Assembly: GCF_900099785.1 (NCBI RefSeq)
Contig: NZ_FNDS01000017.1
Coordinates: 1-64,000 of the forward strand
Length of the DNA: 64,000 nucleotides
Origin: Pseudomonas panipatensis
GTDB lineage: Bacteria > Pseudomonadota > Gammaproteobacteria > Pseudomonadales > Pseudomonadaceae
Direction of reading: 5' to 3'
Position 1 is the stretch's first letter. Every line of letters begins with the position of its first letter. Both the position numbers and the translations under genes were made by a program. The notes under the pieces were generated by a model. The model was given only the letters and a program-made list of their open reading frames with translations. It was not told where the DNA came from and searched no databases. Positions 40,465-48,095 of this stretch are shown in pieces.

Positions 40465-41139
40465 TCAGTACGCCGAGGCGTTGTCGACCTTGAAGTTGTA
40501 CAGCTGGCGGGCCGAGCCGTAGCGCTTGAAGCTGGCCGGGTCTTCGTCGAAGCCGGCGCGGTTGAGCAGCTCTTTCAGCTCTTCCAGGTGCTCGGCGCGC
40601 ATCTCTTTCTCGATGCAGTCGGAGCCCAGCGAGGCGACCGTGCCCTTCACATAGATGCGCGTCTCGTACAGCGAATCGCCGAGGGCGTCGCCGGCGTCGC
40701 CGCAGACCACCAGGCGCCCGGCCTGGGCCATGAAGCAGCTCATGTGGCCGATGCTGCCGCCGACCACGATGTCGACGCCCTTCATCGAGATGCCGCAGCG
40801 CGCGCCGGCATCGCCTTCGATCACCAGCAGCCCGCCGTGGGCGGTGGCGCCGGCGGCCTGGGAGGCGCTGCCTTTGACCCGCACCGAACCGGACATCATG
40901 TTCTCCGCCACGCCGACGCCGACGTTGCCGTGCACGGTGATGCTGGCCTTCTGGTTCATGCCGGCGCAGTAGTAGCCGGCGTGCCCCTGGATATCGATGC
41001 TCACGGCCTGGTTCACGCCCACCGCGAGGTTGTGCTTGCCGTCCGGGTGGCTGACCACCCACTCGCGGTCCTGCACGTCGCCGTGCAGGGCCTGGTTCAG
41101 TTCACGCACCGAGGCGCTGGAAAGGTCGATGGTTTTCAT
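40465..41139 (-). CDS. mgsB: N-methylglutamate synthase subunit B (GXGXG domain protein)
   Basis: The 224-residue protein consists of the right-handed beta-helix (GXGXG) domain of glutamate synthase: repeated Gly-rich turns such as HAGYYCAGMNQKASITVHGN, NVGVGVAEN, GSVRVKGS, GGLLVIEGDAG and GRLVVCGDAGDALGDS between residues 50 and 170. It is a structural and channelling subunit. The start at 41139 (MKTIDLSSASVRELNQAL) has GAGG upstream; 11 bp separate it from mgsA. Confidence 0.9.
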   Translation of the reverse strand: MKTIDLSSASVRELNQALHGDVQDREWVVSHPDGKHNLAVGVNQAVSIDIQGHAGYYCAGMNQKASITVHGNVGVGVAENMMSGSVRVKGSASQAAGATAHGGLLVIEGDAGARCGISMKGVDIVVGGSIGHMSCFMAQAGRLVVCGDAGDALGDSLYETRIYVKGTVASLGSDCIEKEMRAEHLEELKELLNRAGFDEDPASFKRYGSARQLYNFKVDNASAY

Positions 41140-41150
41140 TCGGATGCTCC

Positions 41151-42056
41151 TCAGGCGCTTTCGCGTTCCCAGATGTACATGGTGGCCGGGGCGGGCTCCC
41201 ACACTTTGGCCTTGTCGATGCCCGGCAGGCTGGCCAGGGCCTGGTATTCCGAGGCCATGGCCACGTAGTCGTCGGTCTCGGCGAGGATCGCCGGCTTGCA
41301 GGCGATCGGGTCGCGGATCACGGCGAAGCCGTTGCGGGTGCCGATGGCGAAGGTGAAGAAGCCGTCGAGGTCCTCCAGGGACTTGTCCAGCGCTTCCTTC
41401 AGGCTGTCGCCCTGCTGCAGGCGCCAGGTCAGGTAGCCGGCGGCCACTTCGGTGTCGTTGTCGGTTTCGAAGGCGATGCCCTGGCGCTTGAGTTCCTGGC
41501 GCAGGCGGAAGTGGTTGGACAGCGAGCCGTTGTGCACCAGGCAGAGGTCGGCGCCGGTGGAGAACGGGTGGCTGCCTTCCATGGTCACCGCGCTTTCGGT
41601 GGCCATGCGGGTGTGGCCGATGATGTGGCTGCCCTTCATCTTGGCCAGGCCGAAGCGCTCGGAGATTTCCGCCGGCAGGCCCATGCCCTTGAGGATTTCG
41701 ATGCTCTGCCCGGCGCTCATGATGCGCAGCGTCGGCGCCAGCTCGGCCAGCGCTTCGCGTACCGCGGCCTCGCTGCAATGAATCTTCAGCACCGCGGCGC
41801 TGGCGTTCTGGAACCAGTCCAGCGAGCAGCCCAGGCGGCTTTCCAGGGCGCCCATCAGGCTCTTCCAGTCATACTCGAGGCTGCTCGCCTGGAGGGTCAG
41901 CTTGACCCAGCCAGCGGCCACTTCATCGCCATAGATGGCGAACCCGGCGCTGTCCGGGCCGCGATCGGTCATGGCTTCCAGCATGGGTTCGAACAGCTTG
42001 CCGAGCTGGCTCTCCAGCGCGGGGTTCTTCAGGTAAAGACCGACGATTCCACACAT
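41151..42056 (-). CDS. mgsA: N-methylglutamate synthase subunit A (class II glutamine-amidotransferase domain)
   Basis: The 301-residue protein begins MCGIVGLYL, so Cys2 is the N-terminal nucleophile of class II amidotransferases; GHTRMATESAVT (about 137-148), LVHNGSLSNHF (about 163-173) and ETDNDTEV (about 185) are further active-site segments. In this complex it would act on gamma-glutamylmethylamide from GmaS and release methylamine into the synthase channel. It lies 87 bp after gmaS. Confidence 0.9.
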   Translation of the reverse strand: MCGIVGLYLKNPALESQLGKLFEPMLEAMTDRGPDSAGFAIYGDEVAAGWVKLTLQASSLEYDWKSLMGALESRLGCSLDWFQNASAAVLKIHCSEAAVREALAELAPTLRIMSAGQSIEILKGMGLPAEISERFGLAKMKGSHIIGHTRMATESAVTMEGSHPFSTGADLCLVHNGSLSNHFRLRQELKRQGIAFETDNDTEVAAGYLTWRLQQGDSLKEALDKSLEDLDGFFTFAIGTRNGFAVIRDPIACKPAILAETDDYVAMASEYQALASLPGIDKAKVWEPAPATMYIWERESA

Positions 42057-42143
42057 GTTTTGTCTCCTTCGAGGCAGCAGGCGGCCGCCGCTTGCACGGT
42101 CGCCCAGAGGGGGTTGCGCACGCCGCCTGACGCGGCGCGCGGA

Positions 42144-43478
42144 TCAGAAGAATTCGGTGTAGCGCTGGATCTCCCAGTCGGAGACGTGGCGGCTGTACTC
42201 CACCCACTCCATGCGCTTGAGCTTGATGAACTCGTCGACGATCTCGGCGCCGAGCACCTCGCGGAACAGCGGGTCGGCCTCCAGCGCGTCGGCGGCTTCC
42301 TTGAGCGACTGCGGCAGGGTCTGGATGCCGCGCGCGGCGATCTCCTCCAGGCTCAGGTTGTAGAGGTTCTCGTTGCACATGGCGCCCGGTTCCAACTGGC
42401 GGTCGATGCCATCGAGGCCGGCGGCGATGATCGCGGCGGTCACCAGGTAGGGGTTGCAGCCGGCGTCGGGCAGGCGGAACTCCAGGCGGCCGTAGGGGAT
42501 GCGCACCATCGCCGAGCGGTTGTTGGCGCCGTAGGCGATGAACGCCGGGGCCCAGGTCGCGCCGGACAGCGAGCGGCCCACCACCAGGCGTTTGTAGGAG
42601 TTCACCGTGGGCGCGGCGAAGGCGCACAGGGCCGGACCGTGGGCCAGCAGGCCGGCGGCGAAGTGGTAGGCCAGCTTGGACAGGCCGACGCCGTTGGGGT
42701 CGCTGGCGTCGTGGAACAGGTTCTTGTTGCTGGCGCTGGCCAGCGACAGGTGGAAGTGCATGCCGTTGCCGGCGCGCTTCGGATCGGGCTTGGGCATGAA
42801 CGAGCAGATCATGCCGAGGTCGTTGGCGATCTCGCCGGCGGCCATGCGGAAGAAGGTGAAGCGGTCGGCCGACTCCATGGCGTCGCTGTAGGTGTAGTTG
42901 ATCTCGAACTGGCCGTTGGCGTCCTCGTGGTCGATCTGGTAGATGTCGAAACCGACCGGCTGCAGGGCCTCGGTGAGGCGTTCGAGGAACGCGCGGGAGC
43001 GCGACAGGCCTTTGTAGTCGTAGCAGGGCTTGTCGAGGTTGTCGGAGGCATCGACCAGTTGCAGCTTGCCCTGGGCGTCGCGGCGGAACAGGCTGAACTC
43101 CGGCTCCAGGCCGGTGTTCAGGGTCCAGCCCTTGTCGGCCAGACGCTGCACCTGCTGCTGCAACACAAAGCGGCTGTCGTAGGGGTGCGGCTGGCCATCG
43201 ACATGGCCGATGCAGACCACGCGGCCGTACCCCGGCTGCCAGGGCACCGGAATCAGCGTGGAGAGATCGCCACGGGCCATGAAGTCCGGACCGTGCGGCT
43301 CCATGCCCATGCCGCAGATGGCGAACCCGGCGAAGCCGGCGCCCTCCTCGGCCACGGCCTTGAGCCCGGACACCGGCACCGATTTGGTCTTCGCCGCACC
43401 ATGGATGTCGACGAACTGGGCCAGGACATACTTGATGCCATGCTGATCGATGATGCGCTGCGTTTCAGTGGGCAACAT
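42144..43478 (-). CDS. gmaS: Gamma-glutamylmethylamide synthetase GmaS (glutamine-synthetase family)
   Basis: The 444-residue protein belongs to the glutamine-synthetase superfamily: [12 protein letters not shown] (about 24-35), EPEFSLF metal-site motif (about 124-130), [24 protein letters not shown] (about 230-245) and [22 protein letters not shown] (about 320-341, in part). The length and sequence type (GlnT/GS-III-like, not GlnA with its adenylylation loop) and the adjacent mgsABC identify it as GmaS, which ligates methylamine to glutamate with ATP. It is the first gene of a leftward operon and has two operator boxes upstream at 43619-43653. Confidence 0.92.
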   Translation of the reverse strand: MLPTETQRIIDQHGIKYVLAQFVDIHGAAKTKSVPVSGLKAVAEEGAGFAGFAICGMGMEPHGPDFMARGDLSTLIPVPWQPGYGRVVCIGHVDGQPHPYDSRFVLQQQVQRLADKGWTLNTGLEPEFSLFRRDAQGKLQLVDASDNLDKPCYDYKGLSRSRAFLERLTEALQPVGFDIYQIDHEDANGQFEINYTYSDAMESADRFTFFRMAAGEIANDLGMICSFMPKPDPKRAGNGMHFHLSLASASNKNLFHDASDPNGVGLSKLAYHFAAGLLAHGPALCAFAAPTVNSYKRLVVGRSLSGATWAPAFIAYGANNRSAMVRIPYGRLEFRLPDAGCNPYLVTAAIIAAGLDGIDRQLEPGAMCNENLYNLSLEEIAARGIQTLPQSLKEAADALEADPLFREVLGAEIVDEFIKLKRMEWVEYSRHVSDWEIQRYTEFF

Positions 43479-43618
43479 GGGTCTTCACTCCTCGTAATGG
43501 GCACAGCATTCGGTTTTTCCGGCGACGCCAGGGCGGGCCGGAAGGGGTTCGCTGACCGGGGCGACGGTGGCGCGCAGGATCGACTGAGCGGGTGTTGCGC
43601 GTTGGGTCATTGGCCAGA

Positions 43619-43653
43619 ATTCCATTCAGGAAACTTACTTTCCTCTCAGGAAT
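43619..43653. promoter_or_regulatory. Operator pair upstream of gmaS
   Basis: ATTCCATTCAGGAAA (43619-43633) and TTTCCTCTCAGGAAT (43639-43653) start exactly 20 bp apart. Both match WTTC-N7-GAAA closely, and the flanking bases TTGCAT are also shared with the amtB pair. Confidence 0.72.
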
Positions 43654-43713
43654 GCAATCCCCTTGCCAAGTTCGCCGTGCCCCTGGCGATTGCCGCGAAA
43701 GGCGCTTTTCTGC

Positions 43714-43748
43714 TGTATATATGGGAAACTTGCTTTCACTGTGGGAAA
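43714..43748. promoter_or_regulatory. Operator pair A in the gmaS/XRE-cupin gap
   Basis: TTTCACTGTGGGAAA (43734-43748) is a strong box; exactly 20 bp before it TGTATATATGGGAAA (43714-43728) keeps only the right half. It lies between the divergent promoters. Confidence 0.6.
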
Positions 43749-43777
43749 GTAGCGCGGCCGCAAATGCATCGACGCAC

Positions 43778-43812
43778 TTTCCTTGTGCGAAAGTATTTTT
43801 CTTGAACTGAAA
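43778..43812. promoter_or_regulatory. Operator pair B just upstream of the XRE-cupin gene
   Basis: TTTCCTTGTGCGAAA (43778-43792) and TTTCTTGAACTGAAA (43798-43812) both match TTTC-N7-GAAA perfectly and start 20 bp apart. The second ends 20 bp before the ATG at 43833, a position suited to autorepression. Confidence 0.68.
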
Positions 43813-43832
43813 TTGTGCAGGGATACCCACGC

Positions 43833-44426
43833 ATGCCGACAGAGACCGAACCACGCCTCCGCCTGGAGCAGTACCTGGGAATGCAGATCAAGCGCCAGCG
43901 CCAGGAGCAGGAACTCAAGCTGGCCGATGTGGCGCGCATCGCAGGCATCAGCCAGGGCATGTTGAGCAAGATCGAGAACGCCCAGGTGTCCACCAGCCTG
44001 GACACCCTGAGCCGCCTCTGCGACGTGCTCGGCATGCCGATGTCCAAACTGTTCAGCCAGTACGACCAGCCGGACGGCAACGCCATCCTGGTGAAGGCCG
44101 GCGAAGGCCTGGAAGTGGTGCGCCGTGGCACCGAGAAGGGTCACACCTACCAGCTGCTCAACCACACCCGCGGGCCGAAGAAGAACTTCGAGGCCTACAT
44201 GGTCAGCATGGACGACGCCAGCGAGGAGTTCCCGACCTTCTCCCACCCCGGCACCGAGTTCCTCCACCTGCTCGAAGGCGAACTGGTCTACCGCCACGGC
44301 AACCAGCTCTATCACATGCAGGCCGGCGACAGCCTGACCTTCGACGGCGAAACCCCGCACGGCCCGGAGAAGCTGGTGCAGGTGCCGATCCGCCTGCTGT
44401 CGATCATGAACTACGGCAACGACTGA
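43833..44426 (+). CDS. XRE-family regulator with C-terminal cupin domain
   Basis: The 197-residue protein has a lambda-repressor-type helix-turn-helix (about 15-70; KLADVARIAGISQGMLSKIE) and a cupin domain (about 110-190; HPGTEFLHLLEGELVYRHGN, MQAGDSLTFDGETPHGPE). Such regulators sense small metabolites through the cupin pocket; in pseudomonads relatives control amine and amino-acid catabolic genes. It is divergent from gmaS and followed by purU2-folD2-mgd. Four operator boxes lie in its promoter gap and others at all main amine promoters, so it is the best candidate for their regulator. The ATG at 43833 follows AGGGA; a GTG at 43815 is possible but would place a box directly against it. Confidence 0.87.
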   Translation: MPTETEPRLRLEQYLGMQIKRQRQEQELKLADVARIAGISQGMLSKIENAQVSTSLDTLSRLCDVLGMPMSKLFSQYDQPDGNAILVKAGEGLEVVRRGTEKGHTYQLLNHTRGPKKNFEAYMVSMDDASEEFPTFSHPGTEFLHLLEGELVYRHGNQLYHMQAGDSLTFDGETPHGPEKLVQVPIRLLSIMNYGND

Positions 44427-44472
44427 CCCGCCCCCGCGCGCGCTCCGCCCATCCTGCGCAAGCCCCGACGCC

Positions 44473-44556
44473 GTAGGATGGGTCGAGCGCGCAGCGCGAT
44501 CCCCATGCCGCCGCCCCGCTCCGTAGGGCGGATAGAGCGCAACGCTCTGTCCGCCG
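44473..44556. repeat. REP-like repeats
   Basis: gtaggatgggtcgagcgcgc at 44473 is a copy of the family at 38767; a related hairpin-forming unit, GTAGGGCGGATAGAGCG...CGCTCTGTCCGCC, follows at 44523-44556. They sit between the XRE-cupin stop and the purU2 operators. Confidence 0.72.
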
Positions 44557-44625
44557 GCAGCGCCAACGGCGGATAACGCCCGAGACGACCTTCGCCCCTC
44601 CCCTCGCCGACCACCCGGCAAAAAC

Positions 44626-44660
44626 TTTCCTCACAGGATAAAAATTTTCTCCAGGGTATG
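44626..44660. promoter_or_regulatory. Operator pair A upstream of purU2
   Basis: TTTCCTCACAGGATA (44626-44640) and TTTCTCCAGGGTATG (44646-44660) start 20 bp apart. Left halves match; right halves are weaker than elsewhere. Confidence 0.5.
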
Positions 44661-44686
44661 GACCCGCAGCATCGCTTCGCCTATAA

Positions 44687-44721
44687 AAGCGCGAAAGGAA
44701 ATTTATATTCTCATCAGGAAA
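44687..44721. promoter_or_regulatory. Operator pair B upstream of purU2
   Basis: ATTCTCATCAGGAAA (44707-44721) is a good box; 20 bp before it AAGCGCGAAAGGAAA (44687-44701) has the right half only. They lie 85-119 bp upstream of the purU2 start. Confidence 0.55.
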
Positions 44722-44805
44722 TTTCGTTCGCGGGTGAATCCCTTCTTCACCCCTGAACCTTTCGCCCTTGCGCCGAGCTGCCCCCACTCATTTCGAGGAC
44801 CCGAC

Positions 44806-45633
44806 ATGCAACACGCCACCAGCCATTTCATCATTCGCATCAGTTGTCCGGCGGTGTCCGGCATCGTCGCGGCGGTGACCACCTTCCTGGCCGAGCAGGG
44901 TTGCTACATCAGCGAGATGGCGCAGTTCGACGACGAGACCAGCGGGCGCTTCTTCATGCGCGCGGTGTTCCGCTTCAACGATGGCCTGCAGGGCGACATC
45001 GGCATAATCGAGAGCGGATTCGCCGAGGTCGCCAGCCGCTTCGACATGGACTGGAGCCTGCACAGCAGCGCCAAGCCGATGCGCGTCTTGCTGATGGTCA
45101 GCAAGTTCGACCATTGCCTGTCCGACCTGCTCTACCGGCACAACAAGGGCGAGCTGGACATGACCATCACCGCCATCGTCTCCAACCACCTCGACCTGCG
45201 GCCAATGGCCGAGCGCGAAGGCATCCGCTTCATCTACCTGCCGGTGACCAAGGACACCAAGGCCCAGCAGGAAGCCGAGCTGCTGCGCATCGTCGAAGAC
45301 ACCAGGACCGAACTGGTGGTCCTGGCGCGCTACATGCAGATCCTCTCCGACGACCTGTGCAAGCAGCTCTCCGGTCGCGCCATCAATATCCACCACTCAT
45401 TCCTCCCCGGCTTCAAGGGCGCCAAGCCCTACCACCAGGCCTACGAGCGCGGCGTCAAGCTGATCGGCGCCACCGCCCACTACGTCACCAATAACCAAAA
45501 CCACGCCTACCTGCCCGACGACCTGGTCGCCATTGGCCGCGACACCGAGACCATCGCCCTGTCGCGGGCGGTGAAATACCACCTCGAGCACCGCGTGTTC
45601 CTCAACCGCGACCGCACGGTGATCTTCCGATGA
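44806..45633 (+). CDS. Formyltetrahydrofolate deformylase-like PurU, copy 2, missing the catalytic Asp segment
   Basis: The 275-residue protein has the ACT domain and hydrolase domain of PurU and is nearly identical to copy 1 from about residue 95 to 228, including Asn194 and His196. Then residues 229-245 of copy 1, which contain the catalytic Asp232 in LDEGPII, are replaced by four residues NNQN (229-232), a net loss of 13 codons in frame; the sequence resumes [17 protein letters not shown]. Loss of the Asp predicts strongly reduced or no deformylase activity. The start ATG at 44806 follows GAGGA; upstream codons do not match the family. It overlaps folD2 by 4 bp. Confidence 0.85.
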   Translation: MQHATSHFIIRISCPAVSGIVAAVTTFLAEQGCYISEMAQFDDETSGRFFMRAVFRFNDGLQGDIGIIESGFAEVASRFDMDWSLHSSAKPMRVLLMVSKFDHCLSDLLYRHNKGELDMTITAIVSNHLDLRPMAEREGIRFIYLPVTKDTKAQQEAELLRIVEDTRTELVVLARYMQILSDDLCKQLSGRAINIHHSFLPGFKGAKPYHQAYERGVKLIGATAHYVTNNQNHAYLPDDLVAIGRDTETIALSRAVKYHLEHRVFLNRDRTVIFR

Positions 45634-46553
45634 GCAGCCAGCCCAGCGTCAAACTGATCGACGGCAAGGCTGCCTCGGCGCGGGTGCTCGCCGAGGTCCG
45701 CGCGGAAGTCCAGGCGCTGCGCGGCGACGGCATCCAGCCGGCGCTGGCGGTGGTGCTGGTCGGCAGCGACCCGGCCAGCCAGGTCTACGTGCGCAACAAG
45801 GTGCTGCGCGCCGAGGAAACCGGCATCCGCTCGCTGGAATTCAAGCTGCCGGCGGACACCGCCGAGGCTGAACTGCTGGCACTGATCGAGCGACTCAACG
45901 CCGATGCCGAGGTCAACGGCATCCTCGTGCAACTGCCGCTGCCCGCGCACATCGACGAGAACCGTGTGCTGCAGGCGATCGCTCCGCTGAAAGACGTCGA
46001 CGGCTTCCACAGCGAAAACGTCGGCGGCCTCAGCCAGGGCCGCGAGGTGCTCACGCCCTGCACGCCGAGCGGCTGCATGCGCTTGCTGCGCGATGCCTGC
46101 GGCGAGCTGCGCGGCAAGCACGCGGTGGTGATCGGCCGCTCGAACATCGTCGGCAAGCCGATGGCGGCCCTGCTCTTGCAAGCCGATTGCACCGTCACCG
46201 TGCTGCACTCGCGCAGCCGCGACCTGCCGGCGCTGTGCCGCCAGGCCGACATCGTCGTCGCCGCAGTCGGCAAGCCTCGGCTGATCGACGCCAGCTGGCT
46301 GAAGCCCGGCGCGGTGGTGATCGACGTCGGCATCAACCGCATCGATGAAGACGGCCGCAGCAAGCTGGTCGGCGATGTCGACTTCGACAGCGCCCTGGCC
46401 CAGGCCTCGGCCATTACCCCGGTACCCGGCGGCGTCGGTCCGATGACCATCGCCTATCTGATGAAGAACACCCTGGTCGCCGCCCGCCTGCAACGTCAGG
46501 CGCCGCGTGGCGCCCGCATCCCGGAGGATGCCGCATGCCCTTCGCTCTCCTGA
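45630..46553 (+). CDS. folD: Bifunctional methylene-THF dehydrogenase/cyclohydrolase FolD (copy 2)
   Basis: The 307-residue protein is closely similar to FolD copy 1 with all key motifs (YVRNK catalytic Lys, [46 protein letters not shown]). It has a slightly longer tail that overlaps the following mgdA frame by 19 bp, so the two are translationally coupled. It converts methylene-THF released by the Mgd complex into formyl-THF. Confidence 0.92.
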   Translation: MSSQPSVKLIDGKAASARVLAEVRAEVQALRGDGIQPALAVVLVGSDPASQVYVRNKVLRAEETGIRSLEFKLPADTAEAELLALIERLNADAEVNGILVQLPLPAHIDENRVLQAIAPLKDVDGFHSENVGGLSQGREVLTPCTPSGCMRLLRDACGELRGKHAVVIGRSNIVGKPMAALLLQADCTVTVLHSRSRDLPALCRQADIVVAAVGKPRLIDASWLKPGAVVIDVGINRIDEDGRSKLVGDVDFDSALAQASAITPVPGGVGPMTIAYLMKNTLVAARLQRQAPRGARIPEDAACPSLS

Positions 46554-47776
46554 AATACGGCCTCAGCGCCGACTACCCGGTGGAAGTCGACCTGCCGCCG
46601 CCCTGCGAACTCAAGCCGCGCTACGACGTGGTGATCATCGGCGCCGGCGGCCACGGCCTGGCCACCGCCTACTACCTGTCGAAGTACCACGGCATCACCA
46701 ATGTGGCGGTGCTGGAGAAGGCCTACCTGGGCGGCGGCAACACCGCGCGCAACACCGCGGTGATCCGCTCCAACTACCTCACCAGCGAAGGCGTGAAGTT
46801 CTACGCCGAGTCGGTGCGGATGTTCCAGGAGCTGTCCAACGAGTTCGACTTCAACATCATGTACTCCGAGCGCGGCCAGCTCACCCTGGCGCACACCGAC
46901 GCCACGGTGCGCGCCTTCCGCCAGCGCGCCGAAGTGAACAAGCACTTCGGCGGGCGCACCGAGATGATCGACCGCCAGCAGATCCGCGAGCTGGTGCCGA
47001 CCCTCAACCTCGACCCCGGCCACCTGCCGGTGATCGCCGGGCTCTGGCACATCGACGGCGCCACCGCGCGCCACGACGCCGTGGCCTGGGGCTATGCCAA
47101 GCAGGCGGCCAAGCGCGGCGTGGAAATCCACCAGCTCACCGAAGTGCAGGACCTGGTGGTGGAGAACGGCCGCATCACGGCGCTGAAGACCAATCGCGGC
47201 AACGTGCAGTGCGGCTGCGTGGTGCAGGCCATCGCCGGGGCCAGTTCGCTGCTGATGGCCAAGGCCGGCATCCGCGCGCCGATCCACACCTACCCGCTGC
47301 AAGCCATGGTCACCCAGCCGTTCAAGCCCTTCCTCGATCCGCTGGTGAGTTCTTCGGCGCTGCACTGCTACGTGCAGCAGACCAGCCGTGGCGAACTGGT
47401 CTTCGGCGGCGGCTCCGACCCCTACCCGCTGTACAACACCCGCTCGACCCTGGACCTCAAGGAAAGCCTGCTGGCCCACGCCATCGAGATGTTCCCGTTC
47501 ATGGCCAACGCCAAGCTGATGCGCCAGTGGGCCGGGATCACCGACATGACCCCGGACTACAGCCCGATCATGGGCCTGTCGCCGGTGCAGAACTATTACC
47601 TCGACGCCGGCTGGGGCACCTGGGGCTTCAAGTCCACGCCCATCTGCGGCAAGACCATGGCCGAACTGGTGGCCAGCGGCGGCAAGGTGCCGGAGCTGAT
47701 CGCCCCCTTCGCCCTGGAGCGCTTCAGCCGCTTCCAGCAGGTCAACGAAATGGGCGCCACCGCGGCCAGCCACTGA
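46535..47776 (+). CDS. mgdA: N-methylglutamate dehydrogenase subunit A (SoxB-like flavoprotein)
   Basis: The 413-residue protein is a sarcosine-oxidase-beta-like amine oxidase: FAD motif [19 protein letters not shown] (32-50), [16 protein letters not shown] (67-82), and GATARHD with His180, which lines up with the His that carries covalent FMN in heterotetrameric sarcosine oxidases. It bears the demethylating active site. The set mgdABCD is homologous to soxBDAG; assignment to N-methylglutamate rather than sarcosine rests on the adjoining gmaS-mgsABC genes and the shared operator sites. Confidence 0.85.
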   Translation: MPFALLKYGLSADYPVEVDLPPPCELKPRYDVVIIGAGGHGLATAYYLSKYHGITNVAVLEKAYLGGGNTARNTAVIRSNYLTSEGVKFYAESVRMFQELSNEFDFNIMYSERGQLTLAHTDATVRAFRQRAEVNKHFGGRTEMIDRQQIRELVPTLNLDPGHLPVIAGLWHIDGATARHDAVAWGYAKQAAKRGVEIHQLTEVQDLVVENGRITALKTNRGNVQCGCVVQAIAGASSLLMAKAGIRAPIHTYPLQAMVTQPFKPFLDPLVSSSALHCYVQQTSRGELVFGGGSDPYPLYNTRSTLDLKESLLAHAIEMFPFMANAKLMRQWAGITDMTPDYSPIMGLSPVQNYYLDAGWGTWGFKSTPICGKTMAELVASGGKVPELIAPFALERFSRFQQVNEMGATAASH

Positions 47777-47786
47777 GGATCGGCAG

Positions 47787-48095
47787 ATGAAGATCATGAC
47801 TTGCCCACTCAATGGGCCACGCAACATCAGCGAATTCACCTACGGCGGCGAGTTCAAGCAGATGCCCGACCCGGCCACCTGCAGCGACGCCGAATGGGCC
47901 GACTACGTGTTCAACAGCGACAACGCCGCCGGCGTGGTCCTCGAATGGTGGATGCACAACGCGTCGAGCTACTGGTTCCTGGCCGAGCGCCACACCGTCA
48001 GCGACCGCATCCTCCGTACCTTCGACCCGAAGGAAATCTTCACCCGGCGCATCGACTTCGCCGCCCCGCAAACCGCCGAGGAGATCGCCGGATGA
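47787..48095 (+). CDS. mgdB: N-methylglutamate dehydrogenase subunit B (SoxD-like)
   Basis: The 102-residue protein resembles the delta subunit of sarcosine oxidase (NGPRNISEFTYGGEF, DPATCSDAEWADYVFNSDN, GVVLEWWMHNASSYWF). SoxD binds zinc with Cys-x2-Cys near the N-terminus and a later His/Cys; here the N-terminal motif is CPLN rather than CPYC and the later Cys is Ser, so zinc binding seems lost. This divergence is more consistent with MgdB than with a true sarcosine oxidase. It lies 10 bp after mgdA and overlaps mgdC by 4 bp. Confidence 0.85.
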   Translation: MKIMTCPLNGPRNISEFTYGGEFKQMPDPATCSDAEWADYVFNSDNAAGVVLEWWMHNASSYWFLAERHTVSDRILRTFDPKEIFTRRIDFAAPQTAEEIAG

